From Bradyrhizobium macuxiense (GTDB lineage: Bacteria > Pseudomonadota > Alphaproteobacteria > Rhizobiales > Xanthobacteraceae): a stretch of DNA of 34,944 nucleotides. Under the pieces are notes generated by a model. That model did not search any database and was not told the DNA's origin. It worked only from the letters and a program-made list of their open reading frames with translations. Both the position numbers and the translations under genes were made by a program. Positions 32,796 through 34,944 of this stretch are shown here, in pieces. The first letter of the stretch is position 1, and every line of letters starts with the position of its first letter. The stretch is taken from positions 144,567-179,510 of the forward strand of contig NZ_LNCU01000089.1 of assembly GCF_001542415.1 (NCBI RefSeq), read 5' to 3'.

Positions 32796-32830
32796 CCTTC
32801 CCCCTCTCCCCGCTTGAGGCATGGCTATCA

Positions 32831-32857
32831 CGACGGCATGGCGCGGCCATGCCGTCG
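32831..32857. terminator. Perfect 12-bp hairpin after the SDR gene
   Basis: CGACGGCATGGC (32831-32842), loop GCG, GCCATGCCGTCG (32846-32857): a perfect stem 35 bases beyond the SDR stop, in a convergent gap. No T-run follows, so termination is likely but not typical. Confidence 0.5.
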
Positions 32858-32932
32858 CAGGGGCGCACTGTCAAAATATCGTAAACAACCCCATGCAAAG
32901 TAGCCGCGGTTGCCGGCGTCCGACACGGCAAC

Positions 32933-32962
32933 TTGACACGTCGGACAAATCAGCAGTATTTT
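32933..32962 (+). promoter_or_regulatory. Orphan sigma-70-like promoter in the convergent gap
   Basis: TTGACA (32933-32938, perfect -35) and TATTTT (32957-32962, four of six) with an 18-base spacer, in a locally AT-rich patch. No annotated gene begins downstream on this strand before 34518, so a transcript would run antisense into the MFS gene or end in the repeat at 33009-33082. The surrounding sequence may itself be a dispersed element. Confidence 0.35.
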
Positions 32963-33008
32963 TCCATTATTCCGAAATCGTGCGGGCCGACGAGTCTACA
33001 CGCGGACG

Positions 33009-33082
33009 GTGAGAGACGAACTCGCTGAGAGTCCGCTCACGCGCCGCTTCACGTCGGCCTCTCGCCGCAAGCGGGGCGAGGT
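33009..33082. repeat. Truncated copy of the compound repeat
   Basis: GTGAGAGACGAACTCGCTGA...CTCAC and CCTCTCGCCGCAAG...GGGCGAGGT align base for base, with few changes, to 19520-19598 (GTGAGAGATGAACTCGCGGC...CTCAC and CCTCTCCCCGCAAG...GGGCGAGGT). It ends eight bases before the stop codon of the MFS gene. A further fragment, CCCTCTCCCCGCTTGAGGC, lies near 32801. Confidence 0.75.
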
Positions 33083-33090
33083 AAGAAACC

Positions 33091-34314
33091 CTACTCCAGC
33101 TTCTCCACATTCCGCAGCGTCGGGAACAGCTTCATCCAGAGCAGCGCGATCGCGACGGTGGCGACGCCGCCGAGCACGGCCGACGGCACGGTGCCGAGCA
33201 GCGCCGCGGCGACGCCGCTCTCGAACTGGCCGAGCTGGTTCGACGCATTGATGAACAGGAAGTTCACCGCACCGACGCGGCCGCGCATGTCGTCGGGCGT
33301 TGCGAGTTGTACCAGCGAGAAGCGGATCACGACGCTGATCGTGTCGGCCGCGCCGAGTATCGCGAGCGCCAGCACCGACAGCCACATCCAGTGCGACAGC
33401 GCGAACACAATTGTTGCCAGGCCGAACACGATGACCGACTGGAACATCCGTATTCCCACGCGGCGGTTGATGGTGTGCCGCGCCAGCACCATCGTCATCA
33501 GGAACGCGCCGACCGCGGGCGCTGCGCGCAGGATGCCGAGGCCGAGCGGACCGGTTTGCAGGATATCGCGCGCATAGATCGGCAGCAGTGCAGCGACGCC
33601 GCCGAACAGCACGGCGAACAGGTCGAGCGAGATGGTGCCGAGGATCGCCGGATTGCTGCGAACGAAGGTGACGCCGGCATACAGGTCATCCGAAGATGCA
33701 TCGTTCTTCGCGGGCGCCTGCGGCAGCCGGCCGATGCCTCCGGTCAGGACCATGCCGAACAGCCAGAACACGGTCATGACAGCGTAAGCGAGGCTCGGCA
33801 TCACCGCATAGGCGAAACCGCCGAGCGCGGGTCCGGTGATGGTCGCGATCTGCGCGGCCCCGCTCGATATGGCGGTCGCACGCTGCAACGAGCCCGACGG
33901 AGCGATCAAGGGCAGCAGCGCGGCGGTCGCCGGGCTTTCGAACGCCCCGGCGATGCCGAGCACGAAGGTCGCGGCAAAAATCTGCAACTCGGAGACGGTG
34001 CCGGCAAAGGTGCTTACCGCGAGGAACAATGCGGTCAGCACCTCCGCAAACTGGCAGACCTGCACCACGCGCCTGCGCTCGAAGCGGTCGGCGGCATGAC
34101 CGGCGACGAACACGAGCAGCGCCGTCGGCAGGAATTGGACCAGGCCGACCATGCCGAGGGCGAAGGCGCTACCGGTCAGATCGTAGATCTGCCAGCCGAT
34201 CGCCACCGCACCGATCTGGCTCGAGAAACGCGACAGGCTGCGCGAAGACAGGAAGAACAGGAAGGATCTGTGACCGAGCAGATCGCGAACGCCGACGGTC
34301 GTTGCGGAAGGCAT
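33091..34314 (-). CDS. MFS transporter, EntS-like exporter family
   Basis: A 407-residue inner-membrane protein with 12 predicted membrane segments. The opening LLGHRSFLFFLSSRSLSRFSSQIGAVAIGWQIYDLTGSAFALGMVGLVQFLP and the A-like loop AGHAADRFERRRVVQ (about 70-84) match the MFS_3/EntS group. Members export siderophores, macrolides or metabolites. The cytoplasmic linker PQAPAKNDASSDD divides the two halves. ATG 34314 is chosen; the frame could begin nine codons earlier at TTG, and neither has a strong ribosome site. It diverges from the nucleoside transporter gene. Confidence 0.88.
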   Translation of the reverse strand: MPSATTVGVRDLLGHRSFLFFLSSRSLSRFSSQIGAVAIGWQIYDLTGSAFALGMVGLVQFLPTALLVFVAGHAADRFERRRVVQVCQFAEVLTALFLAVSTFAGTVSELQIFAATFVLGIAGAFESPATAALLPLIAPSGSLQRATAISSGAAQIATITGPALGGFAYAVMPSLAYAVMTVFWLFGMVLTGGIGRLPQAPAKNDASSDDLYAGVTFVRSNPAILGTISLDLFAVLFGGVAALLPIYARDILQTGPLGLGILRAAPAVGAFLMTMVLARHTINRRVGIRMFQSVIVFGLATIVFALSHWMWLSVLALAILGAADTISVVIRFSLVQLATPDDMRGRVGAVNFLFINASNQLGQFESGVAAALLGTVPSAVLGGVATVAIALLWMKLFPTLRNVEKLE

Positions 34315-34517
34315 TGCCGAGCCGTGGCCGACCGCCTGCAACTTGTCAATGGCGGCGATGCCGGAGCTTCTCCGTTTCGATGAATCGGAACGGCTCTAGA
34401 TTCTTGTTTTGCCGCGTTTTCTTCACACGCATCGGTATCCACTTCGCTCAAACGCGCAACAGCATTGCGCTGCGCGAGACCCCTGCCATAATCGCGCGAC
34501 GGGTTTTCGGGGTCTTG

Positions 34518-34944
34518 ATGCTGCAATTGCAATCGGCGTTTGGCGTGGTGGCGATCCTTGCGATTGCCTGGGCATTCGGGGAGAACCGCCGCGCGGTGTC
34601 GCTGCGGCAGGCCGCGATCGGGTTGGCCGTCACCATCGTCACCGCGCTGGTGCTGATCAAGGTGCCGCTGGTGACAAAAGCCTTTGGCACGATCAACGAT
34701 GCCGTCGGCACCATCGCCGCCGCGACGCGGGCTGGCACGGCCTTCGTGTTCGGCTATGTCGGCGGCGGCCCGGCGCCGTTCGACCCCAAGGCGCCGGGCA
34801 CGGATTTCATCCTCGCCTTCCAGGCGCTGCCGATTGTCCTCGTGATGAGCGTGCTGACGACGCTGCTGTTCTATTGGCGCGTGCTGCCGCCGGTGGTGCG
34901 CGGCATGGCCTGGCTGCTCGAGCGCACGCTCGGCGTCGGCGGGG
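34518..34944 (+). CDS. Concentrative nucleoside transporter (NupC/CNT family), 5' part only
   Basis: The gene runs off the window after 142 residues. MLQLQSAFGVVAILAIAWAFGENRRAVSLR (first membrane segment and the conserved SENR-like loop), then a second segment, AATRAGTAFVFGYVGGGPAPFD and ILAFQALPIVLVMSVLTTLLFYWRVLPPVVRGMAWLLERTLGVGG, match bacterial CNT proteins, which import nucleosides with protons or sodium. CGGGG lies five bases before the ATG. Full CNT proteins are about 400 residues. A role in nucleoside salvage would complement gpt, but the two are not linked here. Confidence 0.9.
   Translation, partial: MLQLQSAFGVVAILAIAWAFGENRRAVSLRQAAIGLAVTIVTALVLIKVPLVTKAFGTINDAVGTIAAATRAGTAFVFGYVGGGPAPFDPKAPGTDFILAFQALPIVLVMSVLTTLLFYWRVLPPVVRGMAWLLERTLGVGG

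Overview
The window looks like chromosomal DNA of a high-GC alphaproteobacterium, most likely Bradyrhizobium or a close relative in the Nitrobacteraceae. This rests on protein style, on GTG/TTG starts with GC-rich codon use, and on several intergenic palindromic repeats of types I associate with that group. It encodes about 32 genes, a tRNA-Leu(UAA) and at least five repeat elements. I see no IS element, prophage, CRISPR array, plasmid gene or rRNA.

Layout. (1) 1-2566: end of a CHCC zinc-finger gene, a FAD monooxygenase, a small lipoprotein, tRNA-Leu and a PilZ protein. (2) 2856-13925: a peptide-uptake and amide-hydrolysis locus. A family-5 solute-binding protein (minus strand) diverges from an M20 peptidase, two DppB/DppC-type permeases, a fused DppD-DppF ATPase, an M81 (MlrC-like) peptidase, an M20 amidohydrolase and an amidase. 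Together they could import an oligopeptide or acyl-amide and cut it inside the cell. (3) 14059-18805: a crotonase, then a minus-strand thiol/redox trio (quinone oxidoreductase, DsbA-like isomerase, YfcG-type GST), a short MetE-like protein and a frameshifted secreted-protein gene. (4) 18813-20889: an unrecognised protein with an Ada-like cysteine pattern, xanthine phosphoribosyltransferase and a CinA-type molybdopterin-binding protein.

(5) 21114-24540 and 31261-32795: the two halves of an Anbu-type locus. An ATP-grasp protein, an alpha-E protein and a transglutaminase come first. The proteasome-like NTN hydrolase Anbu lies 6.7 kb downstream and is translationally coupled to an SDR. The gap holds a minus-strand 2-oxoacid dehydrogenase operon (E1 alpha, E1 beta, E2), two small proteins (72 aa and a GYD protein), a second family-5 solute-binding protein and an AhpD-like protein. 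This is the most interesting system here. The family set has been described and proposed as a peptide-tag or protein-modification system, but its function is unsettled. (6) 32796-34944: a convergent repeat-rich spacer with a strong-looking orphan promoter, an MFS exporter and the start of a concentrative nucleoside transporter gene.

All functional calls come from reading motifs by eye. No database search was run.
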